Shown here: positions 44,823 to 44,963 of the stretch, piece after piece | How positions within the stretch are numbered: position 1 is the stretch's first letter | How the letters are laid out: each line of letters begins with the position of its first letter | Assembly (NCBI GenBank): GCA_937942145.1 | Contig: CALDFV010000029.1 | Span: 1-44,963, forward strand | DNA from: an uncultured Opitutaceae bacterium | Lineage (GTDB): Bacteria; Verrucomicrobiota; Verrucomicrobiia; Opitutales; Opitutaceae | Direction: 5' to 3' | Length of the DNA: 44,963 nucleotides | The notes under the pieces: model-generated | What the model saw: the letters and a program-made list of their open reading frames with translations, nothing else | Told to the model about the DNA's origin: nothing | The model's database searches: none | Made by a program: the position numbers and the translations under genes

Positions 44823-44963
44823 ATGAGCTCTCAGAACAGGAATCCAAATGTAGTGGTAGTGATGACCACTCAGTGGAGGGCTCAATCTACAGGGTATGGT
44901 GGGGACGGTAATGCGACCACTCCCTTTCTCGACTCATTGGCAGAAGAGTCGATTTACTTTTTT
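44823..44963 (+). CDS. Sulfatase, N-terminal part (runs off the window)
   Basis: The first 47 codons of a sulfatase-family gene. From ATG 44823 the reading is MSSQNRNPNVVVVMTTQWRA, then STGYGGDGNATTPFLDSLAE and SIYFF, matching the family start 'PNVVVVMTDQWRAQATGYAGDPNV.TPNLD.LA'. The metal-binding Asp expected in MTDQ reads Thr (ACT, MTTQ), which would weaken the calcium site unless another residue replaces it. The catalytic C/S-x-P-S-R formylglycine motif lies beyond the window, so the class cannot be told. Sulfatases are numerous in marine Verrucomicrobiota that degrade sulfated polysaccharides. Confidence 0.78.
   Translation, partial: MSSQNRNPNVVVVMTTQWRAQSTGYGGDGNATTPFLDSLAEESIYFF

Noticed and set aside
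1-44963. tRNA, rRNA, CRISPR, IS elements and toxin-antitoxin or defence genes
   Set aside because: I looked through the intergenic gaps and gene products and found no cloverleaf, direct-repeat array, transposase or defence signature.

Overview
The window looks like chromosomal DNA of a Verrucomicrobiota bacterium, most likely class Opitutia/Opitutae. This is inferred from memory of family distributions, not from a search. The clues are a protein like the verrucomicrobial TIGR02597 family, a beta-rich repeat (GF..G / GP.L / NDDW / SKDAAL / PG.Y) common in Opitutales secreted proteins, and a large SecA with an inserted segment and SEC-C tail. A coiled-coil protein beginning with the N-terminal anchor CDFLLLTLLSL also fits. 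I see no rRNA, tRNA, CRISPR array, insertion sequence or phage gene. Genes are dense and often overlap by 1-20 bases.

Layout. 1-319 is the decayed 3' end of an OmpW-like outer-membrane porin gene. 561-8068 holds guaA, a secreted LolA-like protein, a partial histidine cluster (hisD-hisC-hisB-hisH) and citrate synthase. 8138-9871 has a secreted metallophosphoesterase facing a membrane protein. 9956-13886 is a likely operon pdxJ-acpS-nnr-dprA. 13904-15802, on the minus strand, is pabA/trpG-nrdR-hypothetical-HIT. 15969-22140 has tgt, a UDP-glucuronate decarboxylase, a methyltransferase and secA. 22374-25132 is a translationally coupled pair of secreted Verrucomicrobia-type proteins ending in a strong terminator.

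25320-32420 is a surface-polysaccharide region: two plus-strand glycosyltransferases, then a minus-strand set made of a tandem GT2 protein, a GT2-GT4 fusion and a probable dTDP-L-rhamnose 4-epimerase. Its bases look more A/T-rich than the flanks. A further secreted protein follows at 32693 and carries the same repeat domain as the pair at 22-25 kb. 34255-37224 has slyX, a very acidic single-span membrane protein and a small hypothetical. 37502-38980 is a PhoH2-type PIN-ATPase gene split by an in-frame TAG. 39004-42816 has def and a membrane/coiled-coil gene pair. 42761-44761 is a minus-strand trio (GNAT acetyltransferase, polytopic membrane protein, methyltransferase), and a sulfatase gene begins at 44823 and runs off the end.

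No defence system or mobile cassette is evident. The main oddities are the two broken genes (OmpW-like and PhoH2) and a tRNA-guanine transglycosylase that keeps its catalytic Asp residues but lacks two of its three zinc cysteines. Others are the acidic membrane protein with a duplicated MPDPxSLM motif and the uncharacterised membrane/coiled-coil pair. Coordinates and motifs were read directly; family names are from memory and no database was searched.
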